Positions 8,405 through 18,485 of a stretch of 55,749 bases of DNA are shown piece after piece. Each line of letters begins with the position of its first letter. The stretch's first letter is position 1. The stretch is from positions 1 through 55,749 of the forward strand of contig JAIXXN010000022.1 in assembly GCA_027490725.1 (NCBI GenBank). Direction: 5' to 3'. Source of the DNA: Oxalobacteraceae bacterium. GTDB lineage: Bacteria; Pseudomonadota; Gammaproteobacteria; Burkholderiales; Burkholderiaceae_D. The position numbers were made by a program, and so were the translations under genes. The notes beneath the pieces are model-generated. The model searched no databases, was not told the origin of the DNA, and worked only from the letters and a program-made list of their open reading frames with translations.

Positions 8405-9733
8405 ATGGAACAACTAACACCTACCATCCGTAACCCGAAGTTCTGGGTACCCAGCCTGTATCTGGCGCAGGGCCTGCCCTTCTTCGCGGTGATGATCGTC
8501 GCTAACCAGATGCTCAAGAGTATGGGCGTGCCCAACGACGAGCTGAATCACTGGACTGGCTTGATCGGCTTCGCCTGGGTGTTCAAGCCCCTGTGGAGTC
8601 CCTTCCTGGAACTGGCCAGCAGCAAAAAACTGGTGGTGGTGAGCTTCCAGATCCTCGGTGGTCTGTGCCTCGGTGGCGTGGCGCTGTCGCTGCACACGCC
8701 GTTCTGGTTTGCCGCCTGCCTGGCGATGCTGGCACTGGTCGCGATTTCTGCCGCCACCCACGATATCGCCTGTGATGGCCTGTACATCACCAGCCTCGAT
8801 GAAAAAGGTCAGGCGCAGTATGCCGGCTGGACCGGCACCTTCTTCAATGCCGGCAAATTCTTTACCACCGGCGGCTTGCTGCTGCTGGCCGGTCACTTCG
8901 AAAAAACCCTCGGCGTGGTCCCGGCGTGGACGATCAGCTACTGCATTCTGGCCGCCCTGATGGTCGGTCTGGGTCTGTACAACAGCTGGGCACTGCCGCT
9001 GGCACAGAACACCGCCAGCGCCGACCAGAACGCGGCGGCCATCGCCCGCACGCTGTGGCAGGTGATCATCGAGTTTTTCCGCAAGCCCGGCATCTGGGTC
9101 TCGATCCTGTTCATCATTCTATTCCGCGCCGGCGAAGCGCAAGTGCAATCGATCGGTCCTCTATTCCTGCGCGAAGCGCGCCATCTGGGCGGGCTCGGTC
9201 TGAGCACCGCCGAAGTGGGCGCCGTGTATGGCACGGTGGGCACGGTGGCGTTTGTGGTGGGCAGCATCGCCGGTGGCTACTTCACGTCGTGGCTGAGCCT
9301 CAAACGCGCCATCCTGTGGCTGATCATCGCCGTCAATCTGCCGAATCTGGCCTTCTACCTGCTGTCGGTATTCCAGCCCACCGATCTGTCGCTGATCGGC
9401 GCGGCACTGAGCGTGGAAATGTTCGGCTACGGCTTTGGCTTTGTCGGCCTGATTCTCTACATGATGCAGGTGGTCGCACCGGGCAAATACCAGACCGCCC
9501 ACTACGCCTTCGCCACCGGCATCATGCAACTGGGCTTCGTGCTGTTCAAACTGTTCAGCGGCGACATCCAGCTGGCACTGGGCTACCAGCACTTCTTCGT
9601 GTGGGTGATGATCTGTGCGCTGCCGGTGGCGATTCTGTCGCAACTGATCCCGATGACGGCCCGTCCGCAGGCAGCCGATGCGGCGGATGCGGGTGCAAAC
9701 GCCGCTGAGGCTGCGGCCACCAAGGCAGGCTAA
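8405..9733 (+). CDS. AmpG-like MFS permease
   Basis: 442 residues, about 12 membrane segments. The N-terminal PSLYLAQGLPFFAVMIVANQ and the conserved THDIACDGLYI segment are typical of the AmpG/acetyl-CoA-transporter branch of the MFS. AmpG imports GlcNAc-anhydromuropeptides by proton symport; relatives in chitin loci are thought to carry GlcNAc or chitobiose. The C-terminal tail from about 418 is a low-complexity Ala-rich stretch. It lies between the GH3 gene and the ABC ATPase in the same operon, so the locus encodes two inner-membrane import routes. Substrate is inferred. Confidence 0.83.
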   Translation: MEQLTPTIRNPKFWVPSLYLAQGLPFFAVMIVANQMLKSMGVPNDELNHWTGLIGFAWVFKPLWSPFLELASSKKLVVVSFQILGGLCLGGVALSLHTPFWFAACLAMLALVAISAATHDIACDGLYITSLDEKGQAQYAGWTGTFFNAGKFFTTGGLLLLAGHFEKTLGVVPAWTISYCILAALMVGLGLYNSWALPLAQNTASADQNAAAIARTLWQVIIEFFRKPGIWVSILFIILFRAGEAQVQSIGPLFLREARHLGGLGLSTAEVGAVYGTVGTVAFVVGSIAGGYFTSWLSLKRAILWLIIAVNLPNLAFYLLSVFQPTDLSLIGAALSVEMFGYGFGFVGLILYMMQVVAPGKYQTAHYAFATGIMQLGFVLFKLFSGDIQLALGYQHFFVWVMICALPVAILSQLIPMTARPQAADAADAGANAAEAAATKAG

Positions 9734-9736
9734 GCG

Positions 9737-10840
<1,104 letters not shown>

Positions 10841-10959
10841 AATCGGTTTTTCCGCCAATTTTATGTAACAATATGCGCGTTTTACTGTCGCGATGGCAGG
10901 GCTCAGCTAAGCTATGCTTCCCGGCCCGCCTGCTCAATTGTTTGATAGAAGGATAATCC

Positions 10960-12258
10960 ATGTCCCACATTCGTTTTGCCCGTCTTAGCCTGCTGCTGGC
11001 CGCCATCGGCCTGAATGCCGCCCCTACCCTGCTGGGCATGACCCCTGCGGTTGCTGCCGAAGCGGCCAAACCGGCCGAGCCGCCAAAGGACACCGTCCGT
11101 CCGGAAATCTACAAGCTGATTGACCCGGCCCAGACCAAAGATCTGCTGGCGAATAAGAACTTTGCCGAATTCCAGAGCCGTATCGACCAGTCGGCAGCCC
11201 TGCCGAACACCACCCCTTACGAACAGTTCATTCTGAACCAGATGCGCGTGCAACTGGGTCAGGCTTCGGGTGACTTCCAGTTGAGCGTCAAGGCGCTGAC
11301 CGAAATGGTGGAGTCTGGCCGTATGAAGCCGGAAGACAAGCTGCGTTTCATCGACGCCATCGCCGGTATCTATTACAGCAATCTGAAAGACTTCGATCAG
11401 GCCATCACCTGGTTCAACCGTTATGCCGCCGAATCGGGCGACAACCTGAAACAGCGCCAGTACGTGGTGCGCGCCATGTTCTTCAAGAACGATTACGCAG
11501 GCGCCAAGGCAGAAGTGCTGAAGGACGTTGAAACGGCCAAGAAAACCGGCATTGCGCCACCGAAGGATGAACTGAACCTGCTGGGTAACATCGGCATCAA
11601 GACCAAGGATACCGAACTGTATCTGCAGGCCGTCGAAGAGCTGACCCGCTACTACGCAACCGAAGACTACTGGTTCGACCTGCTGAACCGCACCCGCGGC
11701 AAGAAAAGCTACTCGACCCGTTTCGATCTGGATGTGGCACGTCTGAAAGCACTGGCAGCACCATCCAAAATGGAAACCGACGACTTCGTCGAACTCGGTG
11801 ATCTGGCAGTACTGGGCGGCTTCTTCACCGAAGGTAAAGTCGCGATGGACAAGGCCTATCCGAACGGCGTCCCTGCCGGCAAGGACAAGGCAGCGATCCA
11901 GAAGGTCAAAGATAGCGCCAACAAGGGTGCCGCTGACGATGCGAAAAACATCGACAAAGGTATCGATGCCGCCGTCAAATCGAAAGACGGTGTGGGTCTG
12001 GTCAATCTGGGCTACAACTACATCTCGCTGGGCCAGTTCGACAAAGGTATCGACCTGATGAAACAGGGTGTCGCCAAGGGCGTACTGAAAAATCCGGAAG
12101 ATGCCAAACTGCGTCTCGGTTATGCACTGGCCATCGCCGGCAAGAAGGAAGAGTCGATCAAACTGCTGGAAACCATCACCGGCAACGACGGCCGTGCCGA
12201 TCTGGCGCGTTACTGGATCATGTACCAGAACCCGCCGAAAGCTGCAGAAGCAAAGTAA
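10960..12258 (+). CDS. Exported TPR-repeat protein of unknown role
   Basis: 432 residues. An N-terminal signal peptide (residues 1-33, ending around AVAAEA) is followed by an alpha-helical region with tetratricopeptide-like repeats, e.g. IYYSNLKDFDQAITWFNRYAAES near 130-152, the C-terminal VNLGYNYISLGQFDKGIDLM and LRLGYALAIAGKKEESIKLL. A periplasmic scaffold or protein-interaction role is likely; the partner is unknown. A spaced ribosome-binding site (AGAAGGA) precedes the ATG. A 119-bp gap separates it from the transport operon, so it may have its own promoter, and a strong terminator follows. I do not recognise a named family. Confidence 0.75.
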   Translation: MSHIRFARLSLLLAAIGLNAAPTLLGMTPAVAAEAAKPAEPPKDTVRPEIYKLIDPAQTKDLLANKNFAEFQSRIDQSAALPNTTPYEQFILNQMRVQLGQASGDFQLSVKALTEMVESGRMKPEDKLRFIDAIAGIYYSNLKDFDQAITWFNRYAAESGDNLKQRQYVVRAMFFKNDYAGAKAEVLKDVETAKKTGIAPPKDELNLLGNIGIKTKDTELYLQAVEELTRYYATEDYWFDLLNRTRGKKSYSTRFDLDVARLKALAAPSKMETDDFVELGDLAVLGGFFTEGKVAMDKAYPNGVPAGKDKAAIQKVKDSANKGAADDAKNIDKGIDAAVKSKDGVGLVNLGYNYISLGQFDKGIDLMKQGVAKGVLKNPEDAKLRLGYALAIAGKKEESIKLLETITGNDGRADLARYWIMYQNPPKAAEAK

Positions 12259-12282
12259 TTCGGCAGTGTAATCGCTGATCAG

Positions 12283-12318
12283 CGCTGCAGCCGGGATGCC
12301 GGCTGCAGCGTTTTTTTT
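12283..12318 (+). terminator. Intrinsic terminator after the TPR gene
   Basis: Perfect 10-bp stem CGCTGCAGCC (12283-12292) / GGCTGCAGCG (12301-12310) with an 8-base loop, followed by eight T residues. It ends the plus-strand chitin operon side and sits between convergent genes, two bases before the stop codon of the minus-strand NagX-like gene. Confidence 0.93.
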
Positions 12319-12320
12319 GC

Positions 12321-13505
12321 TCAGAACTTCAAACGCCAGCCGCTGCGGTTGGCCAGCGCCGTCAGCCCCATCATCGCCAGCGTCATCACGGTCGCATTCA
12401 GCAGACCCGCCACACCACCCTGCTCCAGATAGGGCCACCACCAGCGCGGCATGTGCAGCAGCGCCATGCTTTGCTCCCACAGGTCCGGCACGATGTAGGC
12501 AAACAGCGCATTGCCACCGGCCGGCAGCAGCCACATGCACCAGCGCCGCCACTGCAGAATATCAATCAGCACATAGAACACCAAGAACAGCATCAGGATC
12601 AGGCCAGCGCACACCAGCGTATAGGATTCGGTCGCCTGGATCTTGTTAATGCCATGATAGGGACGTAGCAGCAAACCGGCCGCCAGCAAGCCCAGTGCCA
12701 GCCAGCTCAGCGCCCGCACCCGCTGCCACTGGGCTGGCGGGCGCTCCACTGCCGTCAGCAATTGCGTCGCCAGCACACCGGCCAGCATATTCGCGGCAGT
12801 CGAACCCAGAACCTGCGGCACGTTCACCAGCTGCGTCAGCAGCGACGGCAACGCCAGCGCACCGGCCGTGCCGCCCATGTATAGCACCAGCAAGCCCGCC
12901 AGCGCGCCAGTCAGCGCCATACTGTTTCCTGCCGTGGCCAGATAGAGCATGCTGCACACCAGATACGCCCAGCCTATCATGCCGAGGATGCCCCACCAGC
13001 CGTGCTGCAAATACACGCTAGGGAAATCCGCGTCCGGACGACCACGAAATAGCAGCAACAGCGCCAGCATCAGCACGCCACCGAGAGTGGCCTGCCAGCG
13101 CGCAGCACCCTGTCGCCATAACAGCAGCATGGCCAGATAGAACAGCGTGAAATACACAGCGCGTGGCAGCAGCGCCGCCGCATCATAACGATAGGCGTTG
13201 GCCAGCACCACGCCGGCCACCATCAGACTGGCGGCGCGCCAGCCCAGCTTTCCCAGCAAGGCTGGCGTAACCTGCCCGATCGAGCGCCGCAGCGCCAGCG
13301 GAATCGCCATCCCGGCGATGAACAGGAAGCCGGGGAAGACCAGATCCGGGAAGTTAATCCCGTCGGCACGCGGGCCAGTATGTTCCAGCCAGTAGGGTAT
13401 CCCCGGCATCCCGGCCAGATAATTCACCCAGATCATGGCCAGTATCACCGCCCCCCGGAACGCATCGAGGCTGAGTAGGCGCTGCGGACTGACGCTGGCG
13501 TTCAT
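12321..13505 (-). CDS. NagX-like membrane protein (DUF5009, heparan-alpha-glucosaminide acetyltransferase family)
   Basis: 394 residues with about 10-11 membrane segments. The opening RLLSLDAFRGAVILAMIWVN and the DLVFPGFLFIAGMAIPLAL stretch are hallmarks of the family related to lysosomal HGSNAT. NagX members are recurrent in proteobacterial chitin/GlcNAc regulons, with a proposed role in periplasmic amino-sugar acetylation or uptake. I chose the ATG at 13505 because it overlaps the preceding gene's stop (ATGA); a start five codons earlier would lie further inside that gene. It is the last gene of the minus-strand set and the second NagX-like copy in tandem. The biochemical role is unproven. 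Confidence 0.82.
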   Translation of the reverse strand: MNASVSPQRLLSLDAFRGAVILAMIWVNYLAGMPGIPYWLEHTGPRADGINFPDLVFPGFLFIAGMAIPLALRRSIGQVTPALLGKLGWRAASLMVAGVVLANAYRYDAAALLPRAVYFTLFYLAMLLLWRQGAARWQATLGGVLMLALLLLFRGRPDADFPSVYLQHGWWGILGMIGWAYLVCSMLYLATAGNSMALTGALAGLLVLYMGGTAGALALPSLLTQLVNVPQVLGSTAANMLAGVLATQLLTAVERPPAQWQRVRALSWLALGLLAAGLLLRPYHGINKIQATESYTLVCAGLILMLFLVFYVLIDILQWRRWCMWLLPAGGNALFAYIVPDLWEQSMALLHMPRWWWPYLEQGGVAGLLNATVMTLAMMGLTALANRSGWRLKF

Positions 13506-14605
13506 ACTTTCACATACCACTGGCGTTTATCCATCTGCCACGCCACCAGCCAGCAGGCCAGCATGAAGCACAGTGCGAATAGCAGCGACGCCAGCTGGGG
13601 TGCAGCCAGCGGCTGGAACAGATGCTGATACAGCCAGCTATACGCATCCCGGCTACCGACCCGCAAGCGGCTCAGGATCACCACTGCCAGTTCCGACAGC
13701 AGATAGATGAACAGGGTATTTTTGCCAAACACTTCGAAGAAATAGGTCCAGCCACGCTGGCCGCGCACCTCAATGGCGTACACCAGTATGGCCAGCGCCA
13801 GCAGATCGAGGCCGATCGTCAGCAACACGTAGGAACTGGTCCACAGCTTTTTATTCAGCGGCAGTACCAGCTGCCAGCACAGTGCCAGCAGGACTGCGGC
13901 CAGCCCCGCCAGCAACATGCGGCGCAGCGTGGCCGTAGCGCAGCCCTGTTCCAGCAGCATCCGTCCTGTGAAATAGCCGGCGATCACATTCACCGTCGCC
14001 GGCAAAGTCCCCAGCATGCCCTCAGGATCGAAGGGCACGCCTTCGCCGTGGTACAGATGGGCCTCGCCCAGCAGCCACAGATCGAAGCGCGCTGGCGCAT
14101 TGCCAGTGAGGGTTAGATCGCCAGCGGCCAGCAGCAGCCACCAGTAGCCAAGTAAGGCCAGCACGCTATACAGCAACGCACCGCGGCTACCCCAGAAATT
14201 CAGGATCAGGGTCGCCAGCAGCGAGCACAGGGCGATCCGCTGCAGTACGCCGGGTATGCGGCTACCGGCCAGCGGAATCCAGCCCCACGCGCCGCTACTA
14301 TCCTGGGTCACAAAGGGGAACCAGAACAGCAGAAAACCCAGCAGGAAAATCAGCGCATTGCGCTTGAACGCCTTGCGCAACACCGCCGCATGGCCTTGCG
14401 CCGCGTAGCGCGGCACGGCAAAACTCAGCGCATTCCCCACCACGAACAGAAAGGTCGGAAACACCCAGTCGGTCGGCGTAAAGCCATGCCACTGGGCGTG
14501 CAGCAGCGGCGCATACACCGTGCCCCAGTCGCCCGGCGTATTCACGATAATCATCAGCGCCACCGTCAGGCCGCGCAGCACATCGAGCGATAACAGACGT
14601 TTCAT
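13502..14605 (-). CDS. NagX-like membrane protein (DUF5009), first copy
   Basis: 367 residues with about 10 membrane segments. It opens with KRLLSLDVLRGLTVALMIIVN and has DWVFPTFLFVVGNALSFAV, the same signature places as the neighbouring copy, yet the two are clearly divergent and not a recent duplication. It starts inside the end of the GH18-like gene (four-base ATGA overlap) and its own stop overlaps the second NagX-like gene. The three-gene chain therefore looks translationally coupled. A role in periplasmic chitooligosaccharide modification or export of acetyl groups is inferred from family and context. Confidence 0.83.
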   Translation of the reverse strand: MKRLLSLDVLRGLTVALMIIVNTPGDWGTVYAPLLHAQWHGFTPTDWVFPTFLFVVGNALSFAVPRYAAQGHAAVLRKAFKRNALIFLLGFLLFWFPFVTQDSSGAWGWIPLAGSRIPGVLQRIALCSLLATLILNFWGSRGALLYSVLALLGYWWLLLAAGDLTLTGNAPARFDLWLLGEAHLYHGEGVPFDPEGMLGTLPATVNVIAGYFTGRMLLEQGCATATLRRMLLAGLAAVLLALCWQLVLPLNKKLWTSSYVLLTIGLDLLALAILVYAIEVRGQRGWTYFFEVFGKNTLFIYLLSELAVVILSRLRVGSRDAYSWLYQHLFQPLAAPQLASLLFALCFMLACWLVAWQMDKRQWYVKV

Positions 14606-15690
14606 CGGCGCGCTCCGGCAACTGGCGTGCTGCCAGCCCCCATCGCCCGCAGATAGGCGCCAGCCGGCACGCCCGGCACGCCGCTACACAGTGCATCGGC
14701 GCCCTTCAGTGGCGTCTTGCAGGGGGTGTCGCGATCGAGCGACCAGAAATGCAGGCCGGCCAGCTTCTGCTGCGCTACGGCACGCGCCAGCAGGCGCATA
14801 TCCGCCACCGTGAACAGGTTTTCCACCACATCGTTCATGCCCAGCATCGGCGTCAGTTCGATCTGGTTCAGCGGCAGACCATATTTGCGCTGCACATTCT
14901 GTGCCGCCTGCAGTGCCGAACGGCCCATGTCGCAGCGGCCCTTGCGCACCACGCACACCTTGCGCGAGGCTGGCCCGTAATCCATCACCATCAGATTGAA
15001 GGTGTAACCGCGCAAGCCGTGCTGACGCACCGCGCGCAGCACCGTCTCGCCCAGTTCGTTCAAGCTGTGGTCACTCCCATCGGACGCCGCGTGGGTCGCC
15101 ACGGTAAAACTGAAACGCAGCGCCGGACGGCGTTGCTGCGCCAGCACCGCACGCTGTACCAGCGAGTCGATCTGCGCGACGGTCTGGCCTTCTTCAATAT
15201 CAAAATCGATGCCCAGCAATGCCGGGGAATCGTAACGCGCGATAAAGCGCTCCATGCCTTCATCGCTGGCGCAGGTGAACATATGTCCCTGCCCGCCCGT
15301 CGAAATCACGTAGCCGATACCGGCTTGCGCAAACGCCGCCACATTAGCCGCCGCAATCTGCGCGCCGGGCAGCTCGCCCCACACTTCTTCGCCGCACTCG
15401 CCACTGGCAAACGCCCAGCTCAGTGCAGCGCGCCCGAAGCGCTGTGCGCCATCGGCCAGATAGGGCTGCGGTATGCCGTCCGGCGCCACCGTAATCACCG
15501 GCCTGGCAGCATCCTGCCACTGCGCCAGATGTTTGTAGGCGCTCAGCACCACTGCAGGGGCGCTGCTTTCAGCGCTGGCTACTGAGCTGGCAACAGATTT
15601 GTCAACTGCAGCGGTCGCGGCATGCGCATTGACTCCCGTTAGCAGCATGGCCAGCGTGGCCGCCAGCCCGGGCAAGGAAATTCGAAGCAT
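14602..15690 (-). CDS. Secreted GH18-like (chitinase-type) protein
   Basis: 362 residues with a signal peptide (residues 1-25, LAATLAMLLTGVNAHA). The core reads as a GH18 TIM barrel. LLGIDFDIEEG near residues 157-167 aligns with the DxxDxDxE motif, keeping the catalytic Glu and the two preceding Asp but with Leu at the first position. MVMDYG near 233 matches the usual M-Y-D substrate strand, and GLHFWSLDRD near 320 matches the conserved Trp strand. It probably hydrolyses or binds chitooligosaccharide in the periplasm or outside the cell. Its start codon lies only 21 bases after the receptor terminator. Activity against chitin itself is not proven by the sequence. Confidence 0.78.
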   Translation of the reverse strand: MLRISLPGLAATLAMLLTGVNAHAATAAVDKSVASSVASAESSAPAVVLSAYKHLAQWQDAARPVITVAPDGIPQPYLADGAQRFGRAALSWAFASGECGEEVWGELPGAQIAAANVAAFAQAGIGYVISTGGQGHMFTCASDEGMERFIARYDSPALLGIDFDIEEGQTVAQIDSLVQRAVLAQQRRPALRFSFTVATHAASDGSDHSLNELGETVLRAVRQHGLRGYTFNLMVMDYGPASRKVCVVRKGRCDMGRSALQAAQNVQRKYGLPLNQIELTPMLGMNDVVENLFTVADMRLLARAVAQQKLAGLHFWSLDRDTPCKTPLKGADALCSGVPGVPAGAYLRAMGAGSTPVAGARR

Positions 15691-15711
15691 AGTCTAGATC
15701 CCGATATACAA

Positions 15712-15747
15712 AGAAAAAAAGGCTGCCGGCACTAGTGCCGGACAGCC
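15712..15747 (-). terminator. Terminator/attenuator between receptor and GH18-like gene
   Basis: On the minus strand, GGCTGT-CCGGCA pairs with TGCCGG-CAGCC around a short loop (15721-15747, one bulge) and is followed by a run of T (A tract at 15714-15720). It is positioned to end the receptor transcript. Only about 21 bases separate the T-run from the GH18-like start codon, so the downstream genes probably depend on read-through. Confidence 0.87.
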
Positions 15748-15800
15748 TCGCTCATCACGGCAAGCCATGTTAGCCATGGTTTGCCGGATCAGTCATGCCA

Positions 15801-18485
15801 TTAGAACTTGGCGCGCAGACCACCGTAGATGGTCTTGCCGTTTTTGTACACGCCAGCGATCTGGGTGGTGTCCGTTTTGTACACGGTCATCAGCGGATCG
15901 TTCAGGTTCTGTGCTTCCACGGTGAACATAACGTTCTTGTTCAGGGTGTAGTTCAGAGCGATGTTCAGCGAACCGTTAGGGCTCTGGAAGTAGTCGGAAC
16001 CACCACGGTTACCCAGCTTGTAAGCGGAACGATGGCTGTAAGCGACACGTGCGCTGAAGCGGTCATCTTCGTAGAACGCGCCTACGTTGTAGGAGTTCTT
16101 CGAGGTGCCGTACAGGGTGCAGTCTTCGCCAGCTTTACCGTTGCAGGTGCCGCTTGCCAGTTTGTCGGTCTGTTTGCCATCCGAGTAGCTGTAGTTACCC
16201 GAAACACCGATACCGCCCCAGACGTTCTGCTCGTAAGCCAGATTGAAGCCATTCAGCTTGCCGTTGGTGTTGACCGGAGCCGAGATGTCGTAGTTAGCGA
16301 TCACGCCCTGTTTCGATGCATCAGCGTACGGCAGAATGCTGTGGCCGTAAGCGATCACACCTTTCAGGTCGCTGCTGAAGATACCGGCTTGCAGCAGAGC
16401 TTTAGGAGCGAAGTACCATTCCAGGCTCAGATCCATATTGTTGCTGCGGATTGGGCTCAGGTATGGATTGCTACCAACACCGTTGTGCTGCAGGTCGCGC
16501 AGGTCGTTACCGGCCAGTTGACCGAAGTCAGGACGCGACATGCCACGGTTCACAGCGACGCGGGCGATCAGGTCTTTCGACAGGTCAGCGCGCAGGTTCA
16601 GGCTAGGCAGCACATCGTTGAAGCTCTGCTCGTAGTTTGGCTTGCCGCCTGGCAGGAAGGCGTGGATATCCATCTTGGTACGCACCAGACGCACACCGAC
16701 GTTACCGCTGACGGTTTCCGAAGGTTGCAGGTTGGCCATGAAGTAGCCAGCCGTGGTGTCTTCCTTGATGTTGAATTCCTGCTGGGTAGCATGGGTGTTG
16801 AAGGTAGCGTACTTGGCAACCCACGAAGCAACGTATTCATTGCTGATCTTGAACGGATTGAAGCCCGGGGTCGGGTTCACCGGCAGATTGCCGTACCAGT
16901 TCGAGCTGAAGTTACCGATGGCGCTTTCAGGGATCTGTTTCTCGTCATCCGCACCGGCGCCCAGGACCATGCCCATTTTCTGCAGGTCACGTTCGTGTTT
17001 GGCAACGCGCACACCGAATTTGACCGAAGGAACGATGTCCGACGCCAGTTTCAGTTCGCCGTCAACCTGACCATACGATTCTTTGTCGGTCGACGAGGTG
17101 TAGCTACCCCAGCCGCCGATGCCGCCGCCAGCGCGCACGAACTTGTCGCCGCCAGGAACGTTCAGCACGAAGATACCGTCGCTGGTCAGCGAGTAGCCGG
17201 CGCCTTGATTCCAGCCGCTCAGCACTTCAAAGCCGACGTCCTTGGTCTTGCCGCTGCCGCTGGTGTGACCCAGTTTGCTGGTCAGGGTCAGGTCATCGCT
17301 GACTTTCCATTTTGCGTCGAAGTTCAGGAACTTCGAATCGGTTTTTGCATCTGGACGGGCTGCCACGTCTTCTACCACCGACCATGCACCGGCCGAGTTG
17401 GCGCCGAAGGCGTTCTTGTCGAAGAAGATCGAGGTGATGGTGTTACCCGATACCGTCGCCGCACCGGTTGGTTTCACGGCATTGCCGTTCCAGCCCGGGC
17501 CGTTGAAGGCATTGATGGTGTCAGCCATGTAGTTGGTGTTGTAGTTCTTCGCGTCGACGGTCGACAGGAAGCCCGACAGATCCAGGGTGAGATTGCTTTG
17601 TGGTTTCCACTGCGCTTCCAGATAGCCACCGTTACGCTTACGCTCTTGCTCGAACAGTACAGCGCCGCTCAGCAGGCTGACGTTTTTGCCGGCCAGCGCA
17701 GGGTCAGGATAGTTAGCACCGGCTTTGTCCCACCACACGCCTTCGGAACCGGCGCGTTGCAGTTTGCGCGATTGCGAGAACACTTGTGCCAGCACGCCGA
17801 AGGTATTGTCTGCGTTCTTCCAGTTGGCCAGCGCCGACAGGGCAGGATCGGTCGACTTGGCAGCGGTCGAGTAGGCAGCTTCCACCGAAGCCGACATGGT
17901 CAGACGCTCTTTGAATTCCAGTGGCTTACGGGTCTGGATGTCGACGCTACCGGCAGCGCCGCCTTCGATCAGGTCCGCTTGCGACGATTTGTGTACCACG
18001 ATGCGACCCACCAGATCCGATGGCAGCAGGGTGTAGGACACGCTGCGGCCGCCGGCGGCGATGTTAGGACCGTACCAGTCACCGCTCGAAACGGTGTGAC
18101 CGTTCAGGGTGGTCAGGGTGAATTGCGAGGACAGGCCGCGCAGTTGCACGTGCTCGTTCTCACCGAAGGAACCTTCGGCCGAACCGGCACTGGTGGTGGT
18201 GACACCGGAAACGCGCGACAGCGAGTCAGCCACGTTTTTGTCCGGCATTTTGCCGATATCTTCTGCGGTGATCACTTCCACCAGCGATTCAGCGTTTTTC
18301 TTCTGATTCAGCGATTGTTGCAGCGAAGCGCGGATACCGGTCACGATCACCGTGGTCGGTTCTTCTTTTGCCTGCTGAGCTTGAGCCGACATGGCAACGC
18401 TCATGGCCAGCATGGCCACGGCTGCAGCGATCGGCGTCTTGCGATTAGCAACCGTGCGCTGGTCTGCGATGAAATTACCTTTCAT
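15801..18485 (-). CDS. TonB-dependent receptor (Xanthomonas/Caulobacter carbohydrate class)
   Basis: 894 residues from the ATG at 18485, which has an AAGGGGGAG ribosome-binding site; the open frame further upstream lacks one. Signal peptide at 1-35 (AMLAMSVAMSAQAQQ). The plug domain starts with TTVIVTGIRASLQQSLNQKK, followed by AEDIGKMPDKNVADSLSRVSGV, the form seen in TIGR01782 receptors. The beta-barrel ends in the classic terminal Phe (LRAKF). These receptors import oligosaccharides across the outer membrane with TonB/ExbBD energy, not encoded here. Beside GH18, NagX and nag genes the ligand is most likely a chitooligosaccharide. It is divergent from a GntR gene and carries the shared TACCAG repeats upstream. 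Confidence 0.92.
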   Translation of the reverse strand: MKGNFIADQRTVANRKTPIAAAVAMLAMSVAMSAQAQQAKEEPTTVIVTGIRASLQQSLNQKKNAESLVEVITAEDIGKMPDKNVADSLSRVSGVTTTSAGSAEGSFGENEHVQLRGLSSQFTLTTLNGHTVSSGDWYGPNIAAGGRSVSYTLLPSDLVGRIVVHKSSQADLIEGGAAGSVDIQTRKPLEFKERLTMSASVEAAYSTAAKSTDPALSALANWKNADNTFGVLAQVFSQSRKLQRAGSEGVWWDKAGANYPDPALAGKNVSLLSGAVLFEQERKRNGGYLEAQWKPQSNLTLDLSGFLSTVDAKNYNTNYMADTINAFNGPGWNGNAVKPTGAATVSGNTITSIFFDKNAFGANSAGAWSVVEDVAARPDAKTDSKFLNFDAKWKVSDDLTLTSKLGHTSGSGKTKDVGFEVLSGWNQGAGYSLTSDGIFVLNVPGGDKFVRAGGGIGGWGSYTSSTDKESYGQVDGELKLASDIVPSVKFGVRVAKHERDLQKMGMVLGAGADDEKQIPESAIGNFSSNWYGNLPVNPTPGFNPFKISNEYVASWVAKYATFNTHATQQEFNIKEDTTAGYFMANLQPSETVSGNVGVRLVRTKMDIHAFLPGGKPNYEQSFNDVLPSLNLRADLSKDLIARVAVNRGMSRPDFGQLAGNDLRDLQHNGVGSNPYLSPIRSNNMDLSLEWYFAPKALLQAGIFSSDLKGVIAYGHSILPYADASKQGVIANYDISAPVNTNGKLNGFNLAYEQNVWGGIGVSGNYSYSDGKQTDKLASGTCNGKAGEDCTLYGTSKNSYNVGAFYEDDRFSARVAYSHRSAYKLGNRGGSDYFQSPNGSLNIALNYTLNKNVMFTVEAQNLNDPLMTVYKTDTTQIAGVYKNGKTIYGGLRAKF

